Source of the DNA: Eucalyptus grandis
Lineage: Eukaryota; Streptophyta; Magnoliopsida; Myrtales; Myrtaceae
DNA length: 64,000 bases
NCBI RefSeq assembly: GCF_016545825.1
Contig: NC_052618.1
Span: 57,900,561-57,964,560 of the forward strand
Reading direction: 5' to 3'
The notes below the pieces were generated by a model. It was not told the origin of the DNA, searched no databases, and saw nothing but the letters and a program-made list of their open reading frames with translations. Both the position numbers and the translations under genes were made by a program. Of the stretch, positions 11,388 to 22,934 are shown piece after piece. Within the stretch, counting starts at the first letter, position 1; every line of letters starts with the position of its first letter.

Positions 11388-13977
11388 AATATAGTCTATG
11401 AGAGTGTGGGACTTTCATGTGCAATTGTCTATTGTCCTTTGTCGATGTGGTGCTAAAAGTTAATTGTTTTTTTCCCTTGATTACAGAAATGACTTATGAT
11501 AAAGATTACGTTGCTGTCATTGTTTGCTATGATTGGGACTTTACAGTTGGGTAGAATGAGTGGGAACATGAGGGGGAAATGATGGCACTATTTTTGTCAA
11601 TATAAGGAAGGCATCTTATGTTGTATTTGTTAGGGATATAGTGAATTATTTGCCATGCAAAGTATGGAAGTTGCTATAGTGTGTTCTTGGGAAGGGTTTG
11701 AGAGATGGTTTGAAAAATTTAGAAGATGATAATGGTTTTAGGAATGTATTATATAATTATCTTCATAGTGAAGAAACGAAAGTGTATGTTGAGTACAATA
11801 ATGATACCGAGGAAGAAGATGATGATAGAGAAAGCACCCGAGTAAGAGAAGGAGAGATGGTATTCAAGCTAGTACTAAAAGTAGGGATGAAGGACATCGG
11901 GATAAATAGGATGGGGAGGAGAGAGGTGTAGATGCAATTCACCAAAGTGATGATGACGTAGATAATGTCACCATCACCGGACTAGATTGGGACATAGCTG
12001 AATCTAGTGATGATGACAATAAAGTGTTTGCTTTTGAACATTTCTTATGATGATGAGGAGGAGCTTGCATAGTCAAAGGAAAAAGTAAATGGAGTTTTTG
12101 TCGATAAGTTTGTAGCTTTGAAAACAAAAGTGTAACAAGTGCATGGCTGTCCAAGCACTTCTTCGATCCGATTAAGATGATGCTTGAGGTGAAGAGTACT
12201 AAGTTTATGCTATCAATGAAGGAGTGTGTAGGCATTAATGTGTCTAGGAATCGCAAAAAATCGAAGCAAAAGGTGATGGGGGTAAGTGGTTAGTATAGTA
12301 AGGAATATGGGTAGGTGTGAGATTATGCTTGGGAGTGTAGGCTGCAAAATTCTTCAAGTAAAATGTATGTAGAGGTCATGGAGAGGCCACTGATAGCGGG
12401 ATCAAGTTTGATAAGCTCTATGTGTGTTTCGATGTATGCAGATGGAGATTTATATTTGGTTGTAAATGGATTATAGGATTGGACAGCTATTTTTTGAAGG
12501 GCTTGTGCAAAGGAGAATTGTTGGTTGCAATTGGAAGAAATGCGAATAACCTAATGTTTCCATTAGCTTGGGCTATTGTGAGGATATAAAACAAGGACAA
12601 TTGGTCTTGATTCTTGAAAAATCCGATGATTGACCTAGAGATAACAAATGGGGAAGGGTGGGTGTTCATGGGCGACCATCAAAAGGTAATGTTGTGGTTA
12701 ATTATTTGCTTTTTGATACTAACAACATGTTATTTGCCTACCTCTATTGTTTTGAATTATTGTAGGGATTGGTTCCGACATTGGCTAAGTTGAGGCCCCA
12801 TGCCGATACGCAAATTGGGTAAAGATCTATAAAGGGAATAAGTTGTAATCGCAATTTTGGCAATTTGTAAAGAGTACAAACATGATAGACTTTAGGATAG
12901 CCAAAGAAGATTTGCTTGAGTTGACAAGTAAGGGTTTGTTGCCTTATTCTAAATAGAATTGAAGCAATGGTGTAGGGTGTAACATCCTCAATTCCAACCC
13001 CATGAGGATCGGCCATAAGGTCTTAAAATGATCGATCATGGGCCATTGGCCATTGATTGATCGCCGATCACAAGGAATCGTGGATCGCTCATGGTTCGAC
13101 CGACCGACCGATCATAAATTAGTTGAGGTGTCGGCCGTGAATTTTCTACCGACCATATCGATGGGATAGGATCATGAGCTAATAAGATGACTTTTGATCA
13201 CGAGAATTTTCATGGGATGATTTGGATCGGTGGATGGTCATGGGTCGATCCGACCGATTGTAGTTTTTGGTCGCAAGTGATTTCACTTGGTTATGCATCG
13301 ATACACGGACGATCCAACTTAATCAAATGTGATCACCTTCCAACCAAAAATGCATCATTCTCTATTTAATTCTTAATGATCGGAAATAAATCTTAAATTG
13401 GTGATGTCCAATCGTGGATCGGTAATGCACTGACCATGAACTCTATCGGTGGATCAGTGCCAACCGAATGAGCCTAAGGATAGACTCGGCTATTCCGTCA
13501 TTAATTCTAAGGTCCATGAGTTCCTTAAAGCCATGGGTAGCCTTAGGATTGGTCTCAAACCGATCAAAGGACAACCGACCCTATTGGTTGACCGATCCGT
13601 CCAAAGGAACGATTTTGACGAATATGAGACGTAATGGCCGAACCTCGAGTTTACATGATTCAATTTTCGAGATGTACCTAATAATCCCTTCTCTGGCCCT
13701 GGAATCAACTTAGATGATAGAATTCTCTAGATCGCCTTATTAATGAAGAAAAAGACTTAAGTAAATAAATTTCTAGAACCCCCTCATTAAATGAAGGAGT
13801 GAGTTGTCCTTTGAATAGTCAAAAGTCATAATGACGGCCAAAATATCTTTGGAGATTTTAGAAAAAGGCGGGACACATGTGGACCAAAAAGGAGGAGCCC
13901 TTCTCATTTCCTTACCTTGTCATCCATTTCCTCCTCCTCGTCCTTTCTCTCGGCCTTGCATCCTCAATCCATCAAGC

Positions 13978-13984
13978 TATATAA
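13978..13984 (+). promoter_or_regulatory. TATA box of solo LTR 1
   Basis: TATATAA at the same relative place as TATAAATAGG in LTRs 2 and 3, so likely the core promoter of the LTR. Confidence 0.55.
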
Positions 13985-14819
13985 GTCGGTCCTCGAGGTT
14001 TTCCAACGTAAGTAAGATCCCTAAGTCTCCTCTAGGGCGGTAGTCTCCATTTTCAAGTCTAGTTAGGTGCTCACCCGTCAAGCCTTGGGTAGGATGTTGG
14101 ATCTTTTGTATGGTTTTGCTTATACTCATGCTTGAATGTGTGCTTGAGTTGTTCACGCTCGGAATGAGGACAAGGTTCGTTCGAGTTGAGTTCATCACAA
14201 GGCAAGGTCGCCCAAGCCATAAAGCATTGGTTTCGGCATAAATAGGACGTCGGGTCCAAGTCTCGCTTGGTGCGGGAATCGCCTAAGGCCGCAAGGTCTT
14301 AAGTCGACATTGAGGTGTGTCGATCTTATGCCTTGATCAGTACAGGGATCGTCCAAATCCACAAGATCTTGGTGAGGCACCAAGCATGCCGATTTCCATA
14401 GTTTAAATGGACACAGGGACTTTGTGCTTGGCGTTGAATGAAACTGCAAGCCAAGGGTCATTCTCGATACATGTATATTCATATCGGGTCGGAGCCAAGG
14501 TCGTTGCTTGGGATCATCACTAAAGCGAGGTGTACCAAAGCCTCGAGGTCTTGGATCGGTATTGAGGAGTACCATTTCGAGCCTTGTTCGGTGTGGGGAT
14601 TGGCGCTAAGTGATTGATTCAAGTTACGGACCAAAGATCGTTCGACATATTTGCTAGTGAAGTATATGAAACTCATGATACACACGAATGAATGAGCATG
14701 CCTTTGGTCATGCATGTGTTGACTAAGAGAAAAGATAAGAATTGGCTTGAATGATGCATTTATGCATGCACTTAAAGAGGAAAACGCGTTCGTCGCCACA
14801 CAGCATTGGCGGCAATGCC

Positions 14820-15010
14820 TCGTTCATTGAATGAGATGCTTCGGTTGAGCCGGGATGCCTTGGTGAGCTAGGATGCTTGGGTTTTGAACCCGAAGCCTTG
14901 GGAAGTTAGTCTCGAGAAGCCTTGGTCGAGCCGAGATGCCCTGGTCAAGTTAGGAAACCTAGCAAGAAGCGGAAGCCTCAATGAGCCGGGAGGGCCGGTT
15001 GAGCTAGGAC
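14820..15010 (+). repeat. Short degenerate tandem repeats in solo LTR 1
   Basis: Irregular repetition of 'gatgcc(t)tggt(t)gagccgg' and 'gaagcc' phrases. The matching place in LTR 2 (about 19,680-19,940) has its own version with 'gaaagtatggga' phrases, and LTR 3 (22,080-22,280) repeats 'gggactcgaacc'. Confidence 0.65.
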
Positions 15011-17182
15011 GACACTAAATGAATTTGCATGAGCGCCGATCATGCATAAGCATGATATGTTGCTATATTTATTGATAAGTCAAAGGTAAGTATCTATTGA
15101 AGCATTTTGTGATGGATATTTACATGTAGTTGAAGGTAGCAACAAGTTTGCTATTGATCTGCCATTGACACTGTTTGCGAGTGCTATACTTGCTAAGCTT
15201 TGATGATGAGATGCTTTCTTAGTAGAGAATTATGAATTTTACTTACTGAGTTTCTCCAAAACTCATCCCTCATCTTTTAGTCTTGTTGGCATGGAAGTCT
15301 CACGTCAATTTTGGGAGCTGCAAATGCTAGAGGAGATAGAATTTCCTTAGCCTATGTGGAAAACATGTATTGTGATGTAAAAGGAAAAGAGGGCCCGTAG
15401 AGAAAGGGCTTGGAAAAGTATTGTTATAATATAAATTAGTGTGTTTTGCTTGATGTAGGTCCCAATCTTCTAGTTGTTGTTTGTTTGGGGAGTTGTTTAT
15501 TCATGTTTCTGCATGTGTATGATAATGAGATAAAAAGAAGCGAGATGGTGATGAGCCTGGGACGTCGTGAAAATAACCAGCAGTTCGACCTTCGAGTAAA
15601 GAGGGTGTGACACAGGCCTTCTTCACCAAGGAAATCAAGTGCGATAACATCAACAACAACGTTTGTGAAGCATTTGATGGGAGGATAATAGATGCCGATG
15701 CAAATCAATCATCTCGATGCTCAAAGATATATGAGTTATGGTCATGACTTGACTGCACAAATAAAGAGATGATGCTACAAAGTGAACTAGGCAATGTGGT
15801 CATAAGATTGCCAAGATATTGATGAGAACTTAGGTGTAAGTAGGTATTGTCATCTTATTTGGAATAAGGATGAATGATATGAGATAAAGAAGGGTTTCAA
15901 ATAGTATGTTGTCCATCTAGGTACGAGGAAGTCTTCACGTAGAACATGGCGACTAAGTGGAATTCCTTGTGCACATGCCATATATGCCATCCAATTGAAG
16001 GGCCACAACGCAGAGGATTACCTTGATAATTGGTACAAGAGAGCGAAATATTTTGCTTCATACCAATTTATGATGCAGCTAATTAGAAGTAGCAAATTCT
16101 AAAAGCTAATTGATTGTGAAGCACCTCAGCCTTTGCCACTAAAAAAGAAAATGGGAAAGCCAAAACGAAGATGAAGAATGGTGGAGGGAGAGGTCTCGGT
16201 CAGCAAAGGACGAGTAGAACAAGTGCAAAAATGACGTGCTCTTATTGCCACGCAGCATGGTACAATATTAAAGGTTGTCGATTGGGGAAACAAGAAGAAC
16301 AATTAGGTTAGAGGTCGGTCGAAGGGCCTAGTGAAGAGATAGCTAGAGGGCCAATTGAAGGCCAAATAAAAGGCGAGGTTCGTCGACTATTCTTCACCAA
16401 TGACAAGAAACCTAGTAAGTCATGATATTTGTGTTTATGTTACTTTTTGATTTATTACATATTTGTGCATAACCTCAATTGTCTTGTATTTAATGTTTTT
16501 ATGAGGTGACGAGAAGGACACTTGAAGGATTGGTGAAAGCCGTTGCTGTACTTGAAATTGAAGGTTATGTTAAAAAGGGGTAGAAGAGGGCCAGCCGAAG
16601 GATTGGCCAAAGTAGTTGAAGGGTTAGTTCAATTTACTATTCTTCAGTAGAGAAAAAGTACCTAATAAGTTTAACAATTTGTGTTTAGTTTTCCTTTACA
16701 TTATTATATGACCCGATATGATATTTATGATGTCTTTTGCCTCTTTCTCAAATTCGAAGAAGGTAAGCTAGAGTTTAACCGCCAATATAAAGGCAATCTA
16801 AAGGGCCACCACATGGGCTAATAGAAGGTGTCATAGAAGCTGAAGCTAAAAGGCTAAATAGAAGAAGGACAACTTGAAGGAGGCCGACTGAAAGGGCTAG
16901 CTACAAGAAGGCCATCTAGAAGATGCCTAGTTGAAGAATTGGCCGAAGAAACCCATGCTATAGTTAAAGAGCCAAATGTAGCTAAAGCTAAATGGCCAAG
17001 TGATAGGCCAAAAGGAGGGCCTAAGAAATTACAAGCAAGAAGAATGGTCAACAAATCACTGTGCTATTGAAAGTGACGCTCCAATTCAAACAAGAGGGGT
17101 TCTTAGGAAGAGGTTAAAACAATATGGTTATATCCTTTATATAGATGAGCGTACTAGAACAATCATTCTTAATGTAAGTTTT

Positions 17183-20100
17183 TGTAACATCTCGATTTGC
17201 GACCTATGAGAAATGGTTGTGAATCTAGTGTGCTAGTAGCAAGAATAGGTCGTGGATTGTTCCAAGAATCGGCCTTGTACCGATCATGGATCGATTAAGG
17301 AAATAGTCATGGACCGCTTAATGACCATGTTAATGGACTCAAGTAGTTTGGTCAATGGAAAACCGTCCGACCATAAGGGTTGATCGAGGAATGGTCATAT
17401 CCACCACATATCAATCAACGATCATAATAAGTTCCAAACGGTTTCGCGAGTGATTCCACTGTCATATACCAATCGTGGACGATCATGATTCGACTCGGTA
17501 TGACCGTGTGTTGGGTATGGATCGACTTATCTTGAACGACCACACGACAATTGGGAGTCAACTTGGATGAGGCCTACGGCTGATCTAGGATCCGATCCGC
17601 TTGGCCGCAGTCGATCTAAGGGCCGGTCATTGAGCTCGTGCATTGGGCCACCGATCTAACCAAGAAGTCAAACTTTGCCTATGACAACTACACCGAGGGT
17701 GGTTTAGTCACGAATCTGTGTGTCGGAATGATCTTTAGGGATGTACATAAAAAGCCATTACCTGGTCTCGGTTGCACTTCCAATGGCTTATTTCTCATGG
17801 TTTCATATTACTTGGATATGGACAAAAGAAAAGTCTTTAGAACACCCTAGGTCTTTCATGAAGGAGGTGACTCATCTTTTAGGTGGACATCCTTGATTTG
17901 GTAATGATTACTAAAGATTCGGGTCGGGAATTAAGTAAGGGACTCTTGGACAAATTGATCAATCAAGAAAAGGTATATAGAAGATTCTAGAACACCTCAT
18001 TAAATGCAAGGATGGGTAACCCCGCTTAGGTGTCCCTTGAAGATTTGATAATGATGGCTCAAAATTTTCCTTGAGGAAGAAGCAAATGACTCAAGGGCTT
18101 AAATGGACCAATTATAAGATAACTTGGTGGAATATTTTAGAAGGCCAAAATTTAGAAAACAATTTCTTTAATTTAGGCATATGGTAAATAGCCAAACCTC
18201 ATGATTGCCCAAATCTAAGACATTAATGAAGATGGTGAGTCATTAGCTTAGGTGGCCTTAGGAAGATTATGTAATGATGGCTAAAAGATTTGGCTTGGAA
18301 GAGAAGTTGGTGACTCGTATGCTTAGGTGTTCCATGAAACATTCTAGAGAGAGACAACTTGGGGAGTAAGTTTTGCTAAGGACATGTGGGAAATATCTAC
18401 CCTATTGATTACATAAAATCCAAGCATTAAATGCAAGAAGCTTAGTCATTAGCTTTGGTGTCCCTATGGATATTTGGTCATCATTAACATAAGATTATTC
18501 TTGGATAACAAGTGGGTCAAGTCATGATGACATTGTATAAGTGATCCAATGGGAAGGAAACAAGTAAGCTTCCAATCATTACATTAGGCCATTAGGCTGC
18601 CACCTTTCAAAATAGGCATGACACCTTACAACTTAGGCTTGCCACCTCAATGTCGTAGCCGTTCCACTCCAAGAAATAGGATTGGATCACTTGGAAAGGT
18701 AATGGTGAGGTTTGAGCCTATAAATAGGGGAACCACCCTATTCATTTTCACCTTGAGTCCTCATCTCCTCTCTTGCCTTTTACATGCTATCCTTCTCTTT
18801 CTCTTAACCTTGCACTGCCGCCCTTTACCAAGCCACTCGCCTTTGCTTTCTTGAGGTTCATCTAAGTAAATAAGATTCCCCTTTCTTCTCTAGGAAAGTA
18901 GATCCCATTATTGAGGCTAGTTAGGTGCTTACTCATTAAGCTATTGGTAGTATGTTGAATCTTTTGTTTGGCTTTGCTTACAATTATGCTTGGTTGTGTG
19001 CTTGAGTTGTTCATGTCCAAAATGAAGTCGACATTTGTTTAGGTTGAGTTCATCATTAGGCAAGGTCGCCCAAGCCATAAGGCCTCGGATCGGCATAAAT
19101 AGCATGTTAGTTCCAAGTCTCGCTCGGTGTGGGGATCGCCTAAGACTACAAGGTCTTGACTGACATTGAGGCATGTTGGTTCCAAGTGTTAATTGGTACG
19201 GGGATTGCCCAAGCCCACAAGGTCTTAATAAGGCACTAAAGTGTGCTGATTCTATAGTCTGATTTGGTGTGGGGACTTTGCGCTTGGCATTGAATCAAAC
19301 CATGAATCGAGGGTCATTCGCGGCATGAAGTATGTTCACATTGGGTCAAAGCCAAGGTCTATCGAGCTTAGGATCTTCATGAAAGTGAGGTGTACCCAAG
19401 CTTGAAGGTCTTGGATTGGTATTGAGGCGTGCAATTTTCGAGCCTTATTCGGTGTAGGGATTGGCGCTAAGTGATCGATTCAAGTCATGCACCAAGAGTC
19501 ATTCTTGACATGTTTATTAGTGTAATACAATTATTCATGGCATACATGTATGGATGAGCACGTCTTTGGGCCATGTATGAGTTAGCTAAGAAGAAAGAAA
19601 AGAACTGGCTTATATGATGCATAAATGTGTCCACTTAAAGAGGAAAAGCACATGTTGCCACATAGCGTTGGTGGCGATGCCTCATTTATTGAACATGATG
19701 CCTTGGTTAAGCTAGGAAGCATATGAAGGTATGGAAAGCCTCTGAAAGTATGGTATGCCTGACTCAATGGCTAGATGCCTTGGTTGAGCCAAGAAGCCCT
19801 TGAAAGTATGGGATGCTTGGCTTGATGCTCGGATGCCCTGGTTGAGCAAAAAGCCCCGAAAGTATGGGAAGCCCTTAAGATCATGGGTTGCCTGGGCTAA
19901 GGTTGGATGCTTGGCCTGAGGTTGGAAGCCCCTAAAAGTATGAGAAGAACCATTGATATGGTTAATGAACTTATTGTGCATGTTACTATATGTTGATTTA
20001 TAAGCTTATTTGGTGAAATAGCTTATTTGGTAAGTTGAAAGTGGAGTACATATAGATAGTTGAGAGATAGCAATGGATTTGGTATTGATTTGCCATTGAC

Positions 20101-20546
20101 ATTGTTTGCGAGTTTTATATTTGCTAAGCTTTAATGATGAGATGCTTTCTTAGTAGAGAATTAAGACTTGTACTTATTGAATTCCCAAGACTCACTCCCT
20201 CATCTTTTAGTCTTATAGGCATGGAAGTCTCACGTCAATTTTGGGAGCTCGCTTAGAGGAGATAGGAATTCCTCCGGCCTGTATGGAAATTTGTAGTGTG
20301 ATGTAAAAAGAAAAGAAGGCCCGTAGAGAAATGGCTTATAAAAGTACTATTATAATGTAAATTATATTGTTTTGGGTAATATATGTCCCAGTCTTCCAGC
20401 TGTTGTTTGTTCGGAAAGTTGTTTATTTATGTTTCTGCATGTGCATGACAATAAGATAAAAGGAATTGAGATAGCGAGGAGCCTGGGATGTCGCAAAAAT
20501 AACCTTTGTCGCTTAAGATCCTAGAGATGGAATTGGGGTTGTTACA
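17183..20546 (+). mobile_element. Solo LTR 2, same family as LTR 1
   Basis: The 3,364-bp block starts TGTAACATCT and ends GTTGTTACA. Flanks are GTTTT (17,178-17,182) and ATTTT (20,547-20,551), a near-perfect 5-bp duplication. Removing it restores 'aatgtaagttttattggttgc', which matches the empty site in MuDR copy 1 at 5,093-5,113. No internal genes. It shares the central and 3' parts of LTR 1, including 'ggagcctgggatgtcgcaaa' near the end, but is about 0.7 kb longer. Confidence 0.88.
18719..18728 (+). promoter_or_regulatory. TATA box of solo LTR 2
   Basis: TATAAATAGG, a strong plant TATA element, in the position shared by the three related LTRs. Confidence 0.65.
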
Positions 20547-22804
20547 ATTTTATTGGTTGCATTTAATTTAATTTATGGTGTAAACTTTTGCTGATAATTT
20601 AATTCTCTTTATAGCCTAGGAGAAGTTCGGAGGATCTTATCTCTCAAGGCCCAACTCAAGAATCAACGGTTGCGCCAACAAAGATGAAAAGATTAGCCGC
20701 CAACAAGAAAGAAGAAGAACCCAGCCCAGCTCCATCCGAATCAGTTTAGCTTGGGACAGCTTATAACTCCATCTAAATTAGTGCATCCTAAGACAAGAAC
20801 AAGAAGTTGCACATCCAAGCTTAGAAAGAATGCAAGGATTATGAATCGGGTGAAAGGTCCATCAAAAGGAGTATGGATAGGAGGGTTTTGCATATTGATT
20901 GATGAGATGTGATGAGATAGGTTTGTGGGGCTCAGAAGGTTTTGTTTATAACTTGCTATGGATGGTGCTTTCTTAGTTTTTCATTGAGGTTGTGAGACTT
21001 AATTTTAATATCAATGGATCGATCTTGCCGCCTATCAATTTTTTTTGCCATTTTCATTTTTTAGATTCTACTTTTACTTGCTGCTTGTCTTAGTTGGTGG
21101 CCGATGGTGGTTTTGATTGTTCGTGTTGTGGCGACGGCTGGTGGTTATGTTGGTGGTTGGTGGCTGTTGGTGATGGGTCTATGGTGGTGATTATGTCACA
21201 ACCCTTCAATCGGAGGTTATGTTATGGGTTATTTTGCGACATCCCAAGCTATGTCACCATCCTGAATTCATTTGTTTCTCATTTATGCTCATGCGGAAAG
21301 TGTGAACATACAATCCCTGACACAAATAACATGGGAACATGAGATACAAACACCACTAACATACTTTGTACTTTACATATGTGGTAAGGATTACAAGCCT
21401 ATTCCCCAACCTTTCATGCTTTTCAACTTCGAAGCTCTATATTACATACATCAAAAGAGAGCTTGGGTATTCCTATCTCCGCCACGGCAGCTTACTTAGC
21501 TAAAATTGGGAACCCTTATTCCACTACTTTAGGCCAAGACATAAGTTCAGTCTCGAATCTTCGTACGCTTTGTCCACATCACTAAGATTCGGGTTCGGTT
21601 GTCAAATCCTTGAAGAGGTCCTATACAAGTGTCCTCGTACCGCCTATATTAGGCTTCAAGTACATCGGGACAAGCTCACTAAGTCTTTTCTCTATCCACA
21701 TGATGGACGGCACTTTTCGGTAAGTAATATTAGTCTCACATCTATTATTTCTGATGTAGTGATATAAGTCTTTACAAGACAACCGAAATGCACAATAGCC
21801 ATAATTCTAAGTACCTATAAAAGAAACAGGGTGAGTACTTGGAATACTCAAGCAAGTATAGCCTTTGACCATCGAGTAGAACATCGGTTCCTCATCAACA
21901 CTAGTCAAACATCTCATGCAAACCATGTTGAAGGCATATCAATTGCAAAGATGCAACCAAGCTTCAGGCACATATAAATAACAATTATTGCAATCATTCA
22001 TGAATATGATGCATGCCCTGTGCTTATGCACTCCTAGCCTTTCTTTCTTGCTCATGCATGCCATGCTTATTAAGCTTTTCTCTTATGCTTGAGACTCAAA
22101 CTCAAGTCTTCTTGGAGCCGTCTGGGACTCGAACCTAATTCAATTCAGGCTTTTATTTGGGCTTTTGATTTTTGTCGGCTTCGGGACTCAAACCCAGTTA
22201 ATATGCTCGGACTCGAACCTAAGTCTCTTACCAACCTCTAAGACTCGAACCTAGTTCTTGCTAGGAATTCAGGGACTCAAACCCCATTCTTATCTTTTCT
22301 TATCTCAGCTCGAGCATTAATCCCTTCGAGGGTGTACTCAAGTCTTATGCACATGCCATAAATTATACATTTTGTGCTAAAACATGATGCACGTGCCATG
22401 AAATCATGGATTTCCTCATCAACAACATCATGAATGAGCCTAAGCCCAAAGCCCTGCTTGAGTAACAAGCATAAAGGAATCCCGCACCAATCTAATACGT
22501 GAACTCGGCACGCCTTAATACCAAATCGCATCTTATGGCTATGGGCGAACCTTGACTTGTACTAAACGAAAGCTATGAACCATGACTTCGTTCTAGTCAT
22601 ACAAGAAATTCAAGTACATAAACAAGTCATAGAATACATCAAACATCCAAGAATCAATTGACCTACCTCGGCTTGTTTGGGAGAGAATTCCTAGAGTCGA
22701 AGACGTCCCAAATGTTACCGAAAGAAGGGAGAAACTACACTTACCTAGGCAAACCTCAAACTAAAGCACGAGCTACAAGAGATGGGCAGCTTTGCTTGGA
22801 GGCC

Positions 22805-22805
<1 letters not shown>

Positions 22806-22846
<41 letters not shown>
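22806..22846. repeat. (GA)n microsatellite inside LTR 3
   Basis: An uninterrupted GA run of about 20 units, just downstream of the LTR transcription start region on the minus strand. LTRs 1 and 2 lack it. Confidence 0.95.
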
Positions 22847-22847
<1 letters not shown>

Positions 22848-22924
22848 CATGAGGAGGATGAGGCGTGTAAAAGGAGGAGGGAGGAGGAAATGGAAGGCAA
22901 GGTGGGGAAGTGAAGAGGGCTCCT

Positions 22925-22934
22925 CCTATTTATA
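22925..22934 (-). promoter_or_regulatory. TATA box of LTR 3
   Basis: The minus strand reads TATAAATAGG, identical to the element in solo LTR 2. Confidence 0.65.

Larger units (their letters stand above)
12978..15612 (+). mobile_element. Solo LTR 1 of a long-LTR retrotransposon family
   Basis: The 2,635-bp block starts TGTAACATCC and ends GTGTGACA (TG...CA). Flanks are TAGGG (12,973-12,977) and CAGGC (15,613-15,617), an imperfect 5-bp duplication. The insertion falls exactly where copy 1 reads ACGGG then CATTC (3601-3610), which serves as the empty site. No coding domains are inside. Long stretches align with solo LTR 2 (for example 14,090-14,160 with 18,945-19,015) and, inverted, with LTR 3 (13,380-13,850 with about 23,290-23,760). 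Very long LTRs with little coding suggest a Gypsy lineage; this is inference. Confidence 0.85.
11489..20860 (+). pseudogene. MuDR-type transposase pseudogene, copy 2 (interrupted)
   Basis: The start ATG at 11489-11491 follows an 'acag' acceptor-like site and reads 'MTYDKDYVAVIVCY' before an early stop. The DNA-binding domain is shortened (12,130-12,290). The MULE core at 12,440-12,680 retains 'GLDSYFLKGLCKGELL' and 'MGDHQK', and a probable intron (12,685-12,765) matches that of copy 1. The CxxH segment 'CAHH' of copy 1 is deleted near 12,805. After LTR 1, the SWIM-like part resumes at 15,615. The knuckle at 16,237-16,278 reads C-x2-C...C but has lost its His (Trp-Tyr instead of Gly-His). The C-terminal 'RGVLRKRLKQYGY' segment is at about 17,093-17,131, and the last part resumes after LTR 2 at about 20,620. 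Clearly dead. Confidence 0.83.
10425..21193 (+). mobile_element. Degenerate MuDR-like transposon, copy 2, split by two solo LTRs
   Basis: Same family and orientation as copy 1. The left end near 10,425 carries 'gacacttgagtgcc' and 'gacatttaagtgc', related to the CACTTAAGTG-rich ends at 6.2-7.6 kb. The transposase relic is cut by solo LTRs at 12,978-15,612 and 17,183-20,546. The 3' GTG-rich segment (about 20,560-21,193) stops abruptly at an inverted LTR, so the right terminus is missing. Without the LTRs the element is about 4.8 kb. Exact left terminus and target duplication not resolved. Confidence 0.78.
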
